Positions 26,619 to 36,478 are shown, counted from the stretch's first letter. The stretch is 64,000 nt of DNA from BNWE01 sp964369545 (GCA_964369545.1 CAYJFA010000004.1:62001-126000); one strand, 5' to 3'. Made by a program: numbers and translations. Notes: generated by a model not told the origin, from the letters alone.

Positions 26619-27188
26619 ATGATTTGGTGTGTTTTTGGACTTGTTCTTTTGATAATCAGCATCAATGACTTCTTATTTTTCAGAATAGAAAATGAAAATA
26701 TTCAATTTCTTTTAGTTCTGTATGCCATTTCTTGTGTTTTCGGAATTTCTGGTACTAATTTTTTATTTGGGTTAACTATTGCCGTCAGCATCTTTGTCAT
26801 TACGTGGACTTTAAATCAATATAATTTAATTGGAGGCGGGGATGTTAAACTCTTATTTCCCCTATTGTTATTTTCAGAAAATAATTTAACCGCTTTTATG
26901 ATGGGAGTGTCCATTTCGGGATTAATATTATCCTTCATATATATAGTATTCGGCAGATATATCTTCTTTTTTAGGAGGAGAGTCGTAACTTGGTTATACA
27001 TTTTTTATAAAAAAAGAAAGAAATCAGCATTATTAAATATTGTTTTACTTTCATTGGGTAGGATTACTAAGAAAGCTGTTTCATTAAAACAATGTGTTAT
27101 TAGCAATTTGAAACAGGAAATACCGTATGGAGTGGCTCTATCTTGTGGCGGTTTTTGTGTAATAGTAGAAAATTTGTTGTCTAGGTGA
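26619..27188 (+). CDS. cpaA: Prepilin peptidase CpaA (TadV)
   Basis: Inner-membrane aspartic peptidase (A24 family) that cleaves the leader of Flp prepilin. The 189-residue protein has about six membrane segments. The two catalytic aspartates are visible at IND17 before FLFFRIEN and in the GGGDVKL motif (about residues 72-78). It opens the Tad operon, with 4 bp to cpaB. Preceded by an A-rich AAAGGAAA ribosome site. A C-terminal extension after the fourth segment is longer and more basic than usual. Confidence 0.9.
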   Translation: MIWCVFGLVLLIISINDFLFFRIENENIQFLLVLYAISCVFGISGTNFLFGLTIAVSIFVITWTLNQYNLIGGGDVKLLFPLLLFSENNLTAFMMGVSISGLILSFIYIVFGRYIFFFRRRVVTWLYIFYKKRKKSALLNIVLLSLGRITKKAVSLKQCVISNLKQEIPYGVALSCGGFCVIVENLLSR

Positions 27189-27192
27189 TGTT

Positions 27193-28554
27193 ATGAATAA
27201 CAAGAAAGATGTTCTGCCGATAATTATAGCAGCTGTAATAGCTCTTTTGATTACAGGTATTGTCAGGTGGCTTTTACCCTTGTCATCACAAAATTCGAAA
27301 CAAGAATCAGCTAAAAATGAAGTTTCAATGCCCGAAATACCTTTAATGGTAAAAGTAGAAAAAAAGAAAATCATTGAACAGCATGTTTTAATTACTGCAA
27401 AAGACATCAAAAAAGATGAAAAAATAACCGGCGATCATTTTATATGGAAAAAATGGCCAGAAGATGCGATGCAGCCTTATTTTGTCGCAAAAAATGATAA
27501 TGGTACGCCCCTAAATAATGGCGCAGATTATAGCAATGCTTTATCTATGTGGGCAAAAACAGATATTCCAAATGGGATTCCTCTCACTATGAGTATGTTG
27601 AGTTCTGAGGATCCACAGAAAAAAGCAGAAGAAGAGAAAAAAAAGAAAGAAGAAGAGGCGAGAAAGAAATTAGAAACAGAAAAAGCGGAGTCTTTTATAA
27701 AGAAGGGAATGAGGGCTGTAACATTTTCTATAGATCAGCGATCTGCAAGTTCTTCAAATATGCTTGAACCAGGAGATCTGGTTGATGTTTTAATTATGGA
27801 GCATCGGGCAGATAAAATGAGGACTTATAAATATAAAGCCTTAAAAATTTTAGCTATAGATGGAGTAACAAAATTTGAAAGTGCGAAAAGAAAAGCGGAA
27901 CATAATACTTTATTAAGCAACGTTAATATTGGTGTACCTAATTTCTTAGCTCCTAAGAATGTTACTCTTGAGGTAAAGGAAGAGCTAGTTGAAGTTATGT
28001 TGAAACAATCTAACGCAAATGGAATAGTTCTTTCTATAAGAAGTCAATCGGAACCAGCAGATAATAAGTTTGAAGATGAATCAGAAAATTTAATGTCAGA
28101 AGAAAATTCGAACACGATTTTAGATGGCATTTTAAGCATAAATAAATCAAATCCGACGGATGCTCTTTTGGAGGAAAAGGCTAGAAAAGAAGCGGAAGAA
28201 CGGAGCATGTCAATATTAATGAATAATATAAGCATGGTTAACAGTGCTGAAAGTATGTTTGGAATTAAAAATCCCGAACATGATTCAGCTCATGGAAAAT
28301 CCAGCAAAGATTCAGAAAAAGCAGCACTTTCAAAAGATAAAAAAGTATTGTCAAAAGACGGTAAATATGAAATTGTCAGCGGCAAGATTGTGGGAGAGGA
28401 TCCAAAAGAAGATCCAAAAACTGTAATAGTATACAGAAAATTAACTCCGACAGCTGTAAAGTTTAATGAATCTGGAAAAATTATGGATGGAAATGGAAGT
28501 AGTAGCGGTAGTGGAGAATCAGGTGTTTCTTCAAGATCAATATTTGGAAAATAG
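27193..28554 (+). CDS. cpaB: Flp pilus assembly protein CpaB (RcpC)
   Basis: Periplasmic component thought to stabilise the Tad secretin. The 453-residue protein has an N-terminal membrane anchor (about residues 7-27), an SAF domain (about 55-140: HVLITAKDIKKDEKITGDHF and PNGIPLTMSML), a very charged Lys/Glu insert (about 140-165), and the RcpC core (FIKKGMRAVTFSIDQRSASS, LEPGDLVDVLIM, ELVEVMLKQSNANGIVLSIR). The last 150 residues are a low-complexity, Ser/Lys-rich tail not typical of the family, ending in a Gly/Ser stretch. Second gene of the Tad operon. Confidence 0.9.
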   Translation: MNNKKDVLPIIIAAVIALLITGIVRWLLPLSSQNSKQESAKNEVSMPEIPLMVKVEKKKIIEQHVLITAKDIKKDEKITGDHFIWKKWPEDAMQPYFVAKNDNGTPLNNGADYSNALSMWAKTDIPNGIPLTMSMLSSEDPQKKAEEEKKKKEEEARKKLETEKAESFIKKGMRAVTFSIDQRSASSSNMLEPGDLVDVLIMEHRADKMRTYKYKALKILAIDGVTKFESAKRKAEHNTLLSNVNIGVPNFLAPKNVTLEVKEELVEVMLKQSNANGIVLSIRSQSEPADNKFEDESENLMSEENSNTILDGILSINKSNPTDALLEEKARKEAEERSMSILMNNISMVNSAESMFGIKNPEHDSAHGKSSKDSEKAALSKDKKVLSKDGKYEIVSGKIVGEDPKEDPKTVIVYRKLTPTAVKFNESGKIMDGNGSSSGSGESGVSSRSIFGK

Positions 28555-28607
28555 GTAGACTTCTAAAAGATGTGTTGTTTTGTGTGGAGTGTTATTGGAG
28601 TTTTATA

Positions 28608-30086
28608 ATGAAAAAAAAGTGTTTAAGTTGTATTGGTTTCATTTTATTTGCTGTATTTATGGCAAATGAAGCTTTTGGTGCAGCGAAGCAAAAAATTGTT
28701 AAATCGGAACGCGAAGCAGAAATCAATAATCAGCAAGATAATAATTCAGCGAAAAAACCTCAAAAAACAGAACTTCTTTTAAATAGTAATAAGGGAGCGA
28801 TAAAAGAAATAGAAGTTAATTCTGTAAATTTTATAAAATTAAAAAGCAAAGCCAATGAAATTTTCATTCCAGATCCAAGTATAGTTGATGTTCAATTACT
28901 TAGTGATAACTCTTTGTATTTAATGGGGCTGGCACCGGGAGTTACATCTTTGGTGATCAATGATAAAGATGGCAATGTAATGATTGATTGCAGAATTAGA
29001 GTAACGTATCCGTTAAATACAATAAAAGAAGCTATTCTTGAGATGCGTCCAGACGCGGATGTAGAGCTTGTATCGCTTGACAAAACGGTTGTTTTAAGGG
29101 GACGTGTTCCTTCTCCTGAAATTGCCAGTGATATTCAAGATATAGTAGGCAGGTTTGTTAATAGCGATAAAGTTGTTAACAAGCTCGCAATCGAGACTTC
29201 TACTCAAGTTATGCTAAAAGTAAAAATTGCTGAGGTCTCTAGAGAGCTAACAAAAAATTTAGGAATCAGTTGGAGGGCTATCTCGACAGGGAGCGCAAAT
29301 GGACCAAGTTATGGGTTTGCGGGTGGAATTACTAGCAATTTTCTAGGAATGCAAGAAGATGCGGATGCACTAAAGACAGCTATAATGGATCCTACAAAGG
29401 CGCCTTTGGGGATGAGTGAATTCGGTACTCGTTGGCTAGTTCATTCAGGCAGCAAAAGGGGGTTATCTGGTTTAATAGATGCTCTGGCAAATGAGTCTTT
29501 TGCGTCTATTTTAGCGGAGCCTACTATTATAGCTTTATCAGGTAAAAAAGCGGTGTTTAAGTCTGGTGGTGAGCAAGGATACACAGTTTCACAGCCAGGA
29601 GGTACTTCCACTAATACTGTAGAATTTAAGGAGTGGGGAACATCAATTGAGTTTACTCCAATAGTTCTGTCAGAGGATAGAATAAACATAACGGTCACTC
29701 CAAAGGTGAGTACGTTAGAAACTGTTAGTAAGGATCAACCTCCAGCTCTTACATCAAAAGAAGCTACTACAACCGTAGAATTGGGAAGCGGCCAAAGTTT
29801 AGCCATAGCGGGTTTGTTGCAAAAAACAAATAATACAGGTTCTTCTGAAGTTCCGGGTTTAGCAAGTATTCCGTTGATTGGATCTTTATTTCGCAGTTCG
29901 AATATTAAAACTAGTGAAAGAGAACTTGTCATAATTGTTACGCCATCATCAAAGCAGCTAAAAACTCCGATAGAAATGATTCCAAAAATGTATTCTCCTT
30001 TAGAATCTAATTTGCTTAGGAAGTTTCATAAAAGCGGTAAAAGAAAAGCTGAAAAGCCTATAAGTGCTGGTTTTTCAATAAAATAG
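28608..30086 (+). CDS. cpaC: Tad outer-membrane secretin CpaC (RcpA)
   Basis: Outer-membrane ring through which the Flp pilus exits. The frame opens at 28572, but ATG 28608 with TGGAG upstream yields a proper signal peptide (about residues 1-24, ending AFGA). Next come an N-terminal pilus-domain (FIKLKSKANEIFIPDPSIVD, LYLMGLAPGVTSLVI), a BON-like segment (VELVSLDKTVVLRGRVPSPE) and the secretin domain (about 190-450: ANESFASILAEPTIIALSGK, FTPIVLSEDRINI, EVPGLASIPLIGSLFRSSN, ELVIIVTP). All secretin signatures are present. Third gene of the Tad operon. Confidence 0.94.
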   Translation: MKKKCLSCIGFILFAVFMANEAFGAAKQKIVKSEREAEINNQQDNNSAKKPQKTELLLNSNKGAIKEIEVNSVNFIKLKSKANEIFIPDPSIVDVQLLSDNSLYLMGLAPGVTSLVINDKDGNVMIDCRIRVTYPLNTIKEAILEMRPDADVELVSLDKTVVLRGRVPSPEIASDIQDIVGRFVNSDKVVNKLAIETSTQVMLKVKIAEVSRELTKNLGISWRAISTGSANGPSYGFAGGITSNFLGMQEDADALKTAIMDPTKAPLGMSEFGTRWLVHSGSKRGLSGLIDALANESFASILAEPTIIALSGKKAVFKSGGEQGYTVSQPGGTSTNTVEFKEWGTSIEFTPIVLSEDRINITVTPKVSTLETVSKDQPPALTSKEATTTVELGSGQSLAIAGLLQKTNNTGSSEVPGLASIPLIGSLFRSSNIKTSERELVIIVTPSSKQLKTPIEMIPKMYSPLESNLLRKFHKSGKRKAEKPISAGFSIK

Positions 30087-30097
30087 TATATGAGGTT

Positions 30098-30799
30098 ATG
30101 ATGTTTGATTTAAAAAAGAGTTTTGTAAGTTTGAATTTTATAGCTGCAGTCTGTCTTATAACGGGATGTGAAAATAAACCTAATTCTAAATACGTTCCAG
30201 AGTTTGCGAACATTGAGGCGGCTGAAGAAAAGGAAGCTCATTTTTTCTCAACGAATTACAATTTCGATTTTTCTAATGATATTCTTACGCAAATTAAAAA
30301 ACTTTTACGTGATGCTAGAGCGGAGGGGGTAGATAATATCGGTTTTATGATCATTTCCAATCGTCTTGTCCCACTTGAAAAACAGGAAGAGATCAAACAA
30401 AAGATTGTTTCCATAATGAATAAATTTGGTTTCATTAACAGCAGAATAATAGATTCGGGAACTTGCGTATATAAGGAAGCAAAATGTGGGATCCGCATCA
30501 ATATTTTGAAGTATCACGTTGAAGAGCCGGATTGCAGCCCATGGACTGAATCTATAGGTGATGTGGACACTAATAAACAACTGCCGAAGTTTGGAGTCGC
30601 AGGTGTCTATAATTTAAGAGAAATGATAGGAAATAAGGCGGATTTAGTCGTTCCTAGAAAATATCTTGGACAAAACGCGAAAGACGCGATAGATGCTTCT
30701 AAGAGTAGCGGTTCATCAGGCAGTAGCAGTAGCGGAAGTGGGAATAGCAGTGGAAGCAGCAGTGGAAGCAGCAGTGGCAGTTCTGGAATTGGATCTTAA
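30098..30799 (+). CDS. cpaD: Tad pilus lipoprotein CpaD
   Basis: Outer-membrane or periplasmic lipoprotein of the Tad system, thought to assist the secretin. The 233-residue protein has a lipobox LITGC (Cys about residue 25), then a CpaD domain (about 40-200) containing EKQEEIKQKIVSIMNKFGF and the Cys-containing CSPWTESIGDVDTNKQLPKFG, the family hallmark. The C-terminus is a Ser/Gly tract of about 32 residues encoded by short repeats. It lies between cpaC and cpaE in the standard order. Two adjacent ATGs are possible starts. Confidence 0.9.
   Translation: MMFDLKKSFVSLNFIAAVCLITGCENKPNSKYVPEFANIEAAEEKEAHFFSTNYNFDFSNDILTQIKKLLRDARAEGVDNIGFMIISNRLVPLEKQEEIKQKIVSIMNKFGFINSRIIDSGTCVYKEAKCGIRINILKYHVEEPDCSPWTESIGDVDTNKQLPKFGVAGVYNLREMIGNKADLVVPRKYLGQNAKDAIDASKSSGSSGSSSSGSGNSSGSSSGSSSGSSGIGS
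30708..30790 (+). repeat. Ser/Gly-coding microrepeat at the cpaD 3' end
   Basis: AGYAGC-like triplets dominate; the unit GGAAGCAGCAGT occurs twice in tandem (30752-30763 and 30764-30775). All units are multiples of three, so slippage would change length without breaking the frame. Confidence 0.7.
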
Positions 30800-30819
30800 G
30801 AAATATTGGAGAGTTGTAT

Positions 30820-32064
30820 ATGGCAAATAGTGTTGGTTCAGACTTACCTCATAACTTGATTGGTTTCGTTAATGATCCTGTATCAGAGCAAATAGTATTA
30901 AATGTAATCAAAGAGATGAACATTGCGTATGCTGAGGCTAGAATTGGTGGAATTAATGATATGGTAGAGTTCTTAAAAAATAATAGAACTCCCAAGATAC
31001 TCATTGCCGATATTTCCAATTCCGAATTACCCATAGGTGATATATCTAAAATTAAGGAAAGTAGCGCTCCTAATTTAAACATTATTGTCGTTGGAAGTAG
31101 AAACGATGTCGGATTATTTAGAGATTTTATGAATATGGGAATTTCCGATTATCTAGTAAAACCTCTAAACAATGCAATATTAAGAAAGGCTATAGATGAC
31201 GCTAATATTGGAGTAAAAAGAGGATTTACAGAAAAATCCGGTAAATTAATACAAGTCATAAGTTCAGTCGGTGGGGCTGGAAGCACTACTATTGCAACAA
31301 ATATTGCATGGATTCTTGCAAATCATCATTTTAAACGAACGGTTATTATGGATTTGGATTTTTCTTTTGGCACCGCAAATTTAATGCTTGATATCAAAGC
31401 GGAGAATTCCTATCTAGATGTTTTGGAATCCCCAGAAAAAATAGATGAATATTTTATTGAAACAATTTTAAGAAAACATAACCAAAGATTGTATTATCTT
31501 GGCGGTTTATCAGACCTTGTTAGAGGCAATATAGTTGAATTAGAGGCATTTGAAGCTCTTATGGTATTGGTAAAGAAGCAATTTAATTATGTACTAGTCG
31601 ATTCTCAACGTGACCTAGGAGGAATCAACAAAATAAGCATGAATAATGCTGATTATTTTATTATTATGATTGAGATGTCTCTTGCATCTGCTCAGAATAC
31701 AGTCCGTTTACTTGAATATTTAAATACAGAACAGCCTGGGAAAAAAGTTTTAATAATTGCAAATAAAATCGGTCTATCCAGCGGTGGAGCTTTGACAAAA
31801 GAGTCCTTTGAAAAAGTGATCGATAGAAAAATTAATTATACTATACCTTTTGATGAAAGTACCGCTCTTGCCGCTGCTAACATTGGTCAGCCTGTGGCAT
31901 CTTCTAGTGGAGCGCTCACAGAAATTCTAGAAGATATTACAGATGATCTTTTAGGAAAAAAAGAGACACACGATATTGCAAAAGCGTTACTAAAGAAAGA
32001 AGGATTTACCTTTAATTTTGTAAAAAACAAAGCTTTTGAGTTGCTTGAGAAGTTTGTGAAGTAA
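30820..32064 (+). CDS. cpaE: Tad pilus localisation ATPase CpaE (TadZ)
   Basis: MinD/ParA-like protein that positions the Tad machine, usually at a pole. It has an N-terminal receiver-like domain (about residues 10-125, without a clear phospho-acceptor) and an ATPase domain from about 140. The deviant Walker A reads SVGGAGSTTIATNIAW, where the usual lysines are missing, as is common in TadZ; DLDFSFGTANLMLDI follows. The frame extends to a TTG at 30814, but ATG 30820 after GGAGAG is the better start (414 residues). Between cpaD and cpaF in standard order. Confidence 0.92.
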   Translation: MANSVGSDLPHNLIGFVNDPVSEQIVLNVIKEMNIAYAEARIGGINDMVEFLKNNRTPKILIADISNSELPIGDISKIKESSAPNLNIIVVGSRNDVGLFRDFMNMGISDYLVKPLNNAILRKAIDDANIGVKRGFTEKSGKLIQVISSVGGAGSTTIATNIAWILANHHFKRTVIMDLDFSFGTANLMLDIKAENSYLDVLESPEKIDEYFIETILRKHNQRLYYLGGLSDLVRGNIVELEAFEALMVLVKKQFNYVLVDSQRDLGGINKISMNNADYFIIMIEMSLASAQNTVRLLEYLNTEQPGKKVLIIANKIGLSSGGALTKESFEKVIDRKINYTIPFDESTALAAANIGQPVASSSGALTEILEDITDDLLGKKETHDIAKALLKKEGFTFNFVKNKAFELLEKFVK

Positions 32065-32081
32065 TTTAGGAGGAAATATAA

Positions 32082-33437
32082 ATGACTTCGAATCCTGATA
32101 TTAACCACAACAAAGAAGCGGTTGTAGATGAATCTCCTATTTTGACTGTATTTCGTAAAGAAGCTCACGAAACAATGCTTAATCGCATTAATCTTGCCTC
32201 TGCCTTTAAGTTAAGTCCACAGGAATTACGTGCAGAAATTGAGTCTTTCGTTTTTGATTATGCTCAGGAAAGACGTGCTCAGATTACAAAACGCGAGCAG
32301 ATTGGTATTGCTCGTGAACTCGTCGATGATATGATCGGTTTAGGTCCTCTTGAAATTCTTTTAGAGGATGAAGCCATATCTGATATTGTTGTAAATGGTC
32401 CGCATCAAATATATGTGGAAAAAAAAGGGTTAATGCAACTTGCGCCTGTGAAATTTAGAGACGATGCGCATTTATTACAAATCGCACAGCGTATTGCTCA
32501 TAGAGTTGGACGACGTGTAGATACATCAAGTCCTCTTTGCGATGCAAGATTACCTGATGGAAGTCGTGTTAATATCGTAGCTCCTCCGATTGCATTAGAT
32601 GGAGCGTCTATTTCTATACGTAAATTTTCTAAAAAGGCATTGGATTTACATACACTAGCTAAATATGGCGCTCTTACTGAAGAAATGGTTAAAGTTCTTC
32701 AGATAGCCTCTACGTGCGGATTAAATATCATCGTTTCCGGAGGTACTGGGTCTGGAAAGACTACTCTTTTGAATGCTTTATCGCAGCTTATTGATTCGCG
32801 TGAACGTATTGTAACGTGTGAAGATGCTGCCGAGCTTAAATTGCAGCAACCGCACGTGGTTAGATTGGAGAGCAGGCCTCCAAATATCGAAGGAAAAGGA
32901 GAGATAACGATTCGTGATCTTGTTAAGAATGCTTTGCGTATGCGTCCTGACAGGATCGTAATCGGAGAGGTTCGTGGCACAGAGTGTATAGATATGTTAC
33001 AAGCCATGAATACAGGACATGATGGTTCTATGTCCACTATCCATGCCAATAAGGCCAAGGAAGCGTTTATACGTCTTGAAAATATGGTTGCCATGTCAGG
33101 TTTTGATCTTCCGAGTGAGGTTGTTAGAGCGCAGATAGCTGGTGCAGTTAATTTGATCGTGCAGACTGAACGTTTGCACGATGGTTCTAGAAAAGTCACT
33201 GAAATAGTTGAAGTTACCGGCATGACTGAACGCGGAGATATTGATTACCAGCATTTATTTAAATTTGTTCCTATGGGGGAAGTGGATCATAAAGTATTTG
33301 GAAGATTCGAAGCCTGTACTGATCGTCCGCTATTTTTAGAAAAAGCTATTACGTATGGGTTAGACAAAGAGTTATTGTCTATTATGAGAAAAGCCTTAGA
33401 TGAAGCTGGGAGAAATGACAATGATTCCACTTATTGA
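32082..33437 (+). CDS. cpaF: Tad pilus assembly ATPase CpaF (TadA)
   Basis: VirB11/PulE-type hexameric ATPase that powers Flp pilus extension and retraction. The 451-residue protein shows IVSGGTGSGKTTLLNALSQL (Walker A, about residues 215-234), the Asp-box ERIVTCEDAAELKL, RPDRIVIGEVRGTE and the His-box GHDGSMSTIHAN. A strong AGGAGG ribosome site precedes the ATG. Its 3' end overlaps tadB. It is the most highly conserved protein of the cluster, so the Tad system was, or is, under selection. Confidence 0.96.
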   Translation: MTSNPDINHNKEAVVDESPILTVFRKEAHETMLNRINLASAFKLSPQELRAEIESFVFDYAQERRAQITKREQIGIARELVDDMIGLGPLEILLEDEAISDIVVNGPHQIYVEKKGLMQLAPVKFRDDAHLLQIAQRIAHRVGRRVDTSSPLCDARLPDGSRVNIVAPPIALDGASISIRKFSKKALDLHTLAKYGALTEEMVKVLQIASTCGLNIIVSGGTGSGKTTLLNALSQLIDSRERIVTCEDAAELKLQQPHVVRLESRPPNIEGKGEITIRDLVKNALRMRPDRIVIGEVRGTECIDMLQAMNTGHDGSMSTIHANKAKEAFIRLENMVAMSGFDLPSEVVRAQIAGAVNLIVQTERLHDGSRKVTEIVEVTGMTERGDIDYQHLFKFVPMGEVDHKVFGRFEACTDRPLFLEKAITYGLDKELLSIMRKALDEAGRNDNDSTY

Positions 33438-34413
33438 ACCACTTGCCCTATTTATTATAGCTTTTATTTGTTTTTTTATAATATATAAAATTTTATATAA
33501 GAACGAGCAAGTAGAAGACTATAATAAAATATTAGAAAAAAAAATTTTAACACTTTCACAACAGCAAGACATGCTGCTTGAGTCTGCCAATGAAAGAGTT
33601 TCAACTTTTATAAAATTAGAGCATGAAGAATTTAGTCAAGGAGGAGAGGGAAGTGATACTATAAACGATAAAATCAAAAGGATTATGAAGAAAGCTGGAA
33701 TATCGGATATGTCTGTTCTGACTTTTAGCCTTTTATGTTGCCTTGGCGGAAGTGGTTTTGCAGCATTCATTATTCATTTTGATTTTTTAAATTTTATAAC
33801 AGGTCTTCCTATAGGTTTTTGTATTGGGGCGTATTTAATATATAATTTTTTAGCTTCTCAAGCAGCTAAAAAAAGAATGGCTTTTTTAAAACAGTTTCCT
33901 GATGCAATTGATATGATTATCAGAGGAGTTAAAGCGGGATTAAATATTAATCGAATTATAAGGCTAGTCAGTATAGAGTCTAAAGATCCCATTGCAAGTG
34001 AATATAGAACCATAAGTCAGAAATTTGATCTTGGTATGGAGCCGGAAAAAGTACTCGTCGAAGCTGCTGAAAGAATAGATATTGAGGAATTTAGATTTCT
34101 TGTTGTTGCTTTGGTTTTGCAAATGGAAAACGGCGGCGTTCTGGGAGAAATTTTGATGAATCTATCAAGTCTTGTCAGAAAAAGGCTTGAATTAGGGTTA
34201 AAATTGAAGGATATGTCAGCAGAGGCGAGAATGTCAGCTATTGTTATCAGCGCTTTGCCATTTGTATTTGCGGGCATTATGATGATTGTAAATCCGAACC
34301 ACTTGAGTGAATTTACTAAGCCTGGATCTGGTCAAACTTTATTAAAAATTGCCATTGCTTTATTTAGCATAGGCTCATTTTTAATGGTAAAAGCAACAAA
34401 AATTAAGGTATAA
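33421..34413 (+). CDS. tadB: Tad inner-membrane platform protein TadB
   Basis: Polytopic platform protein (GspF-like) that works with CpaF. It has an N-terminal membrane helix, a cytoplasmic linker, two central helices (about residues 100-145), the T2SF domain (FLKQFPDAIDMIIRGVKAGL, MEPEKVLVEAAERIDIEEFR, LQMENGGVLGEIL) and two C-terminal helices. The frame opens at 33400 inside cpaF; GGGAG located 8 bases before ATG 33421 decides this start (330 residues). The 17-bp overlap with cpaF suggests translational coupling. Confidence 0.92.
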   Translation: MIPLIEPLALFIIAFICFFIIYKILYKNEQVEDYNKILEKKILTLSQQQDMLLESANERVSTFIKLEHEEFSQGGEGSDTINDKIKRIMKKAGISDMSVLTFSLLCCLGGSGFAAFIIHFDFLNFITGLPIGFCIGAYLIYNFLASQAAKKRMAFLKQFPDAIDMIIRGVKAGLNINRIIRLVSIESKDPIASEYRTISQKFDLGMEPEKVLVEAAERIDIEEFRFLVVALVLQMENGGVLGEILMNLSSLVRKRLELGLKLKDMSAEARMSAIVISALPFVFAGIMMIVNPNHLSEFTKPGSGQTLLKIAIALFSIGSFLMVKATKIKV

Positions 34414-34417
34414 AAGT

Positions 34418-35392
34418 ATGTCAGAAACATCAATTAATTTTTTATGCTATCTAATTGCTGTGGTTAGTTACATATTTGCAATGCCTTATGCAAAAGTTTT
34501 AACTGTTAGATTTATTGGTGAATTTAGGATGTTAAAAAGGATTAAAAGAATATCTAACCAAGATACAGGCGGATATGATTCTGCATCAGAGAGTGCAGAA
34601 AATATTGGATTAAGTAAAAAAGGTCCTACTTTTGGTACTAATAGTATTTTTAATTATATTGCAGAAAGAAATGCTGGATTAATAGACGCTATGAAAGCTC
34701 TATTATTAAAAGCTGGAATGCGTCAAGAGAATTCTCTTGAAGAATTTATGAAATCAAAATTTATTGCTGGTATTGCGATATTTTTTATACTCTTTTTAAT
34801 CCTTACAACTAATGATTACGATATTCCATTTATGGCATCTTTGTTTATCTCACTTATTGTTGCTGTTTTTGGAGGTCATAAACTTACTAATATGAACCTT
34901 GAAATGCTAGCGAATAAAAGGATGGAAGCAATAGAAAATGGTGTTCCAGATTTGATCGATCTCATGGTTATTTGTACTGAATCGGGACTGGATCTAAATA
35001 GATCTATTAGAAGAATAGCAAGAGAAATGAGAACATCCAACCCTATATTGGCGGATGAGTTAAGCTTGACTTCCATAGAGCTTGAAATGATTCCGGATCA
35101 CAAACAGGTATTTACCAATCTAGAAAATAGAACTGATTGTTTGCAAATTAAAACATTATCAAAAACTCTTAGTCAATCTATAGAATATGGATCTTCATTA
35201 GCGGTTTCTTTAAGAGATCTTGCAGTGGAATCTCGTCAAAAAAGAATGTTGGAGGCAGAAGCGAGAGCAGCTCAGGCGCCGACATTGCTAACATTACCAA
35301 TGATGTTTTTCATTATGCCATGTTTATTTATAGTTATGTTAGGTCCTGTTATCGTTGGAATGATTCGTTCTTTTTCAGGCGGTGGTTCTTAA
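34418..35392 (+). CDS. tadC: Tad inner-membrane platform protein TadC
   Basis: Second platform protein, paralogous to TadB. The 324-residue protein has an N-terminal membrane helix, two central helices and the T2SF domain (AIENGVPDLIDLMVICTESGL, LSLTSIELEMIPDHKQVFTN, LSKTLSQSIEYGSSLAVSL), ending in a hydrophobic hairpin and a GGGS tail. It follows tadB by 4 bp and is the last gene of the run; no tadD, tadE/F/G or flp pilin gene follows. Family assignment is firm. Confidence 0.92.
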   Translation: MSETSINFLCYLIAVVSYIFAMPYAKVLTVRFIGEFRMLKRIKRISNQDTGGYDSASESAENIGLSKKGPTFGTNSIFNYIAERNAGLIDAMKALLLKAGMRQENSLEEFMKSKFIAGIAIFFILFLILTTNDYDIPFMASLFISLIVAVFGGHKLTNMNLEMLANKRMEAIENGVPDLIDLMVICTESGLDLNRSIRRIAREMRTSNPILADELSLTSIELEMIPDHKQVFTNLENRTDCLQIKTLSKTLSQSIEYGSSLAVSLRDLAVESRQKRMLEAEARAAQAPTLLTLPMMFFIMPCLFIVMLGPVIVGMIRSFSGGGS

Positions 35393-35677
35393 GACTTAGT
35401 TTGCCTGAAAGTTTTGAGTTTCAATTTATTTCATCGGAATCATCTCTCACATCTGCTTAGTTAGAAGCGGATTAGCCAATAATATCTTTAAAACAAAATA
35501 GATTCTCTTTTAGCAATAGCATTTTTCTCATACAAGCAGTCATAGCAAGCATTTTTCTTTTTCCTTATTCTTGAGTAAAATATTTTTCATGCAAACAACT
35601 GCTAAGTAGTTGCTGCAGGATTTTAAATTTTATAATAAGATTTGATACTAATTAATTATACTGAGTGAAAAAAAATT

Positions 35678-36478
35678 ATGAGACAATTTGGAATATGTTT
35701 GGAAGCTATAGATTTTATAAAAAATCCAGATTTGGTGGATCAGATTTTAGAAGTTACTCGTGAAGATATTTTTGACTTTGTGCAGGTGAATTTAATGACG
35801 TTACCCGAATTGTATGATGATATTTATGTAATTACGAAAGAAAAGATGAAAAGAATCAGAACAGTAATCCATGCTTCTTTCTATCTTCCTCCGGAATATC
35901 AAGGTATCGATACTGGGAACAAAGATGCATTCGAAAACAATTTTCAGTACTTGAAAACATCTCAAAAATTCGCGGATTTGCTTAATGCAGATATTATTAT
36001 AGTACATCCAGGTATAGGAGGCGGCGAAGAACACCTAAACGAAACCATTTGCCAACTTCAAAAGATGAACGATCCGAGGATTGCAATTGAAAATTTGCCA
36101 CATAATCCTCGTGGATTCCAGATCCATGGGTCTTTTTTCGAAAATATCAAAAGAATTATCGAAGAAACGAATTGTAAGTTCTGCTTCGATTTTGCTCATG
36201 CAGTATGTGCCGCGAATTCTTTGAAAAGAAATATCTACGACGATTTTGAAGAATATAATGCTTTTAATCCCGATCTTTATCATTTATCGGATGGAAATTC
36301 TTTGGCAATATTTGATGAGCATCTTCATTTGGGATTAGGAAATTACGATATAAAAAAATTTCTTAAAAATTTTACGAACGAAAATTCGATGATTGTTTTA
36401 GAAACGAGGAAATCTGTGCCAAAAATAGATTATTGGATAAAAGACATGGAGTATATTAAAAATTTGAAACTAACGTAA
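35678..36478 (+). CDS. AP endonuclease 2-like TIM-barrel protein
   Basis: Member of the xylose isomerase/endonuclease IV-like TIM-barrel superfamily (266 residues). Candidate metal ligands are spread as in endonuclease IV: VIHAS, IIVHPGIGGG, IAIENLPHN, CFDFAHAVCA, YHLSDGNS, DEHLHLGLGNYD and IVLETRK. Endonuclease IV would cleave at abasic sites, but the short length and weak motifs also fit sugar-phosphate isomerases and related enzymes, so the substrate is open. It stands alone after the Tad operon. Confidence 0.75.
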   Translation: MRQFGICLEAIDFIKNPDLVDQILEVTREDIFDFVQVNLMTLPELYDDIYVITKEKMKRIRTVIHASFYLPPEYQGIDTGNKDAFENNFQYLKTSQKFADLLNADIIIVHPGIGGGEEHLNETICQLQKMNDPRIAIENLPHNPRGFQIHGSFFENIKRIIEETNCKFCFDFAHAVCAANSLKRNIYDDFEEYNAFNPDLYHLSDGNSLAIFDEHLHLGLGNYDIKKFLKNFTNENSMIVLETRKSVPKIDYWIKDMEYIKNLKLT

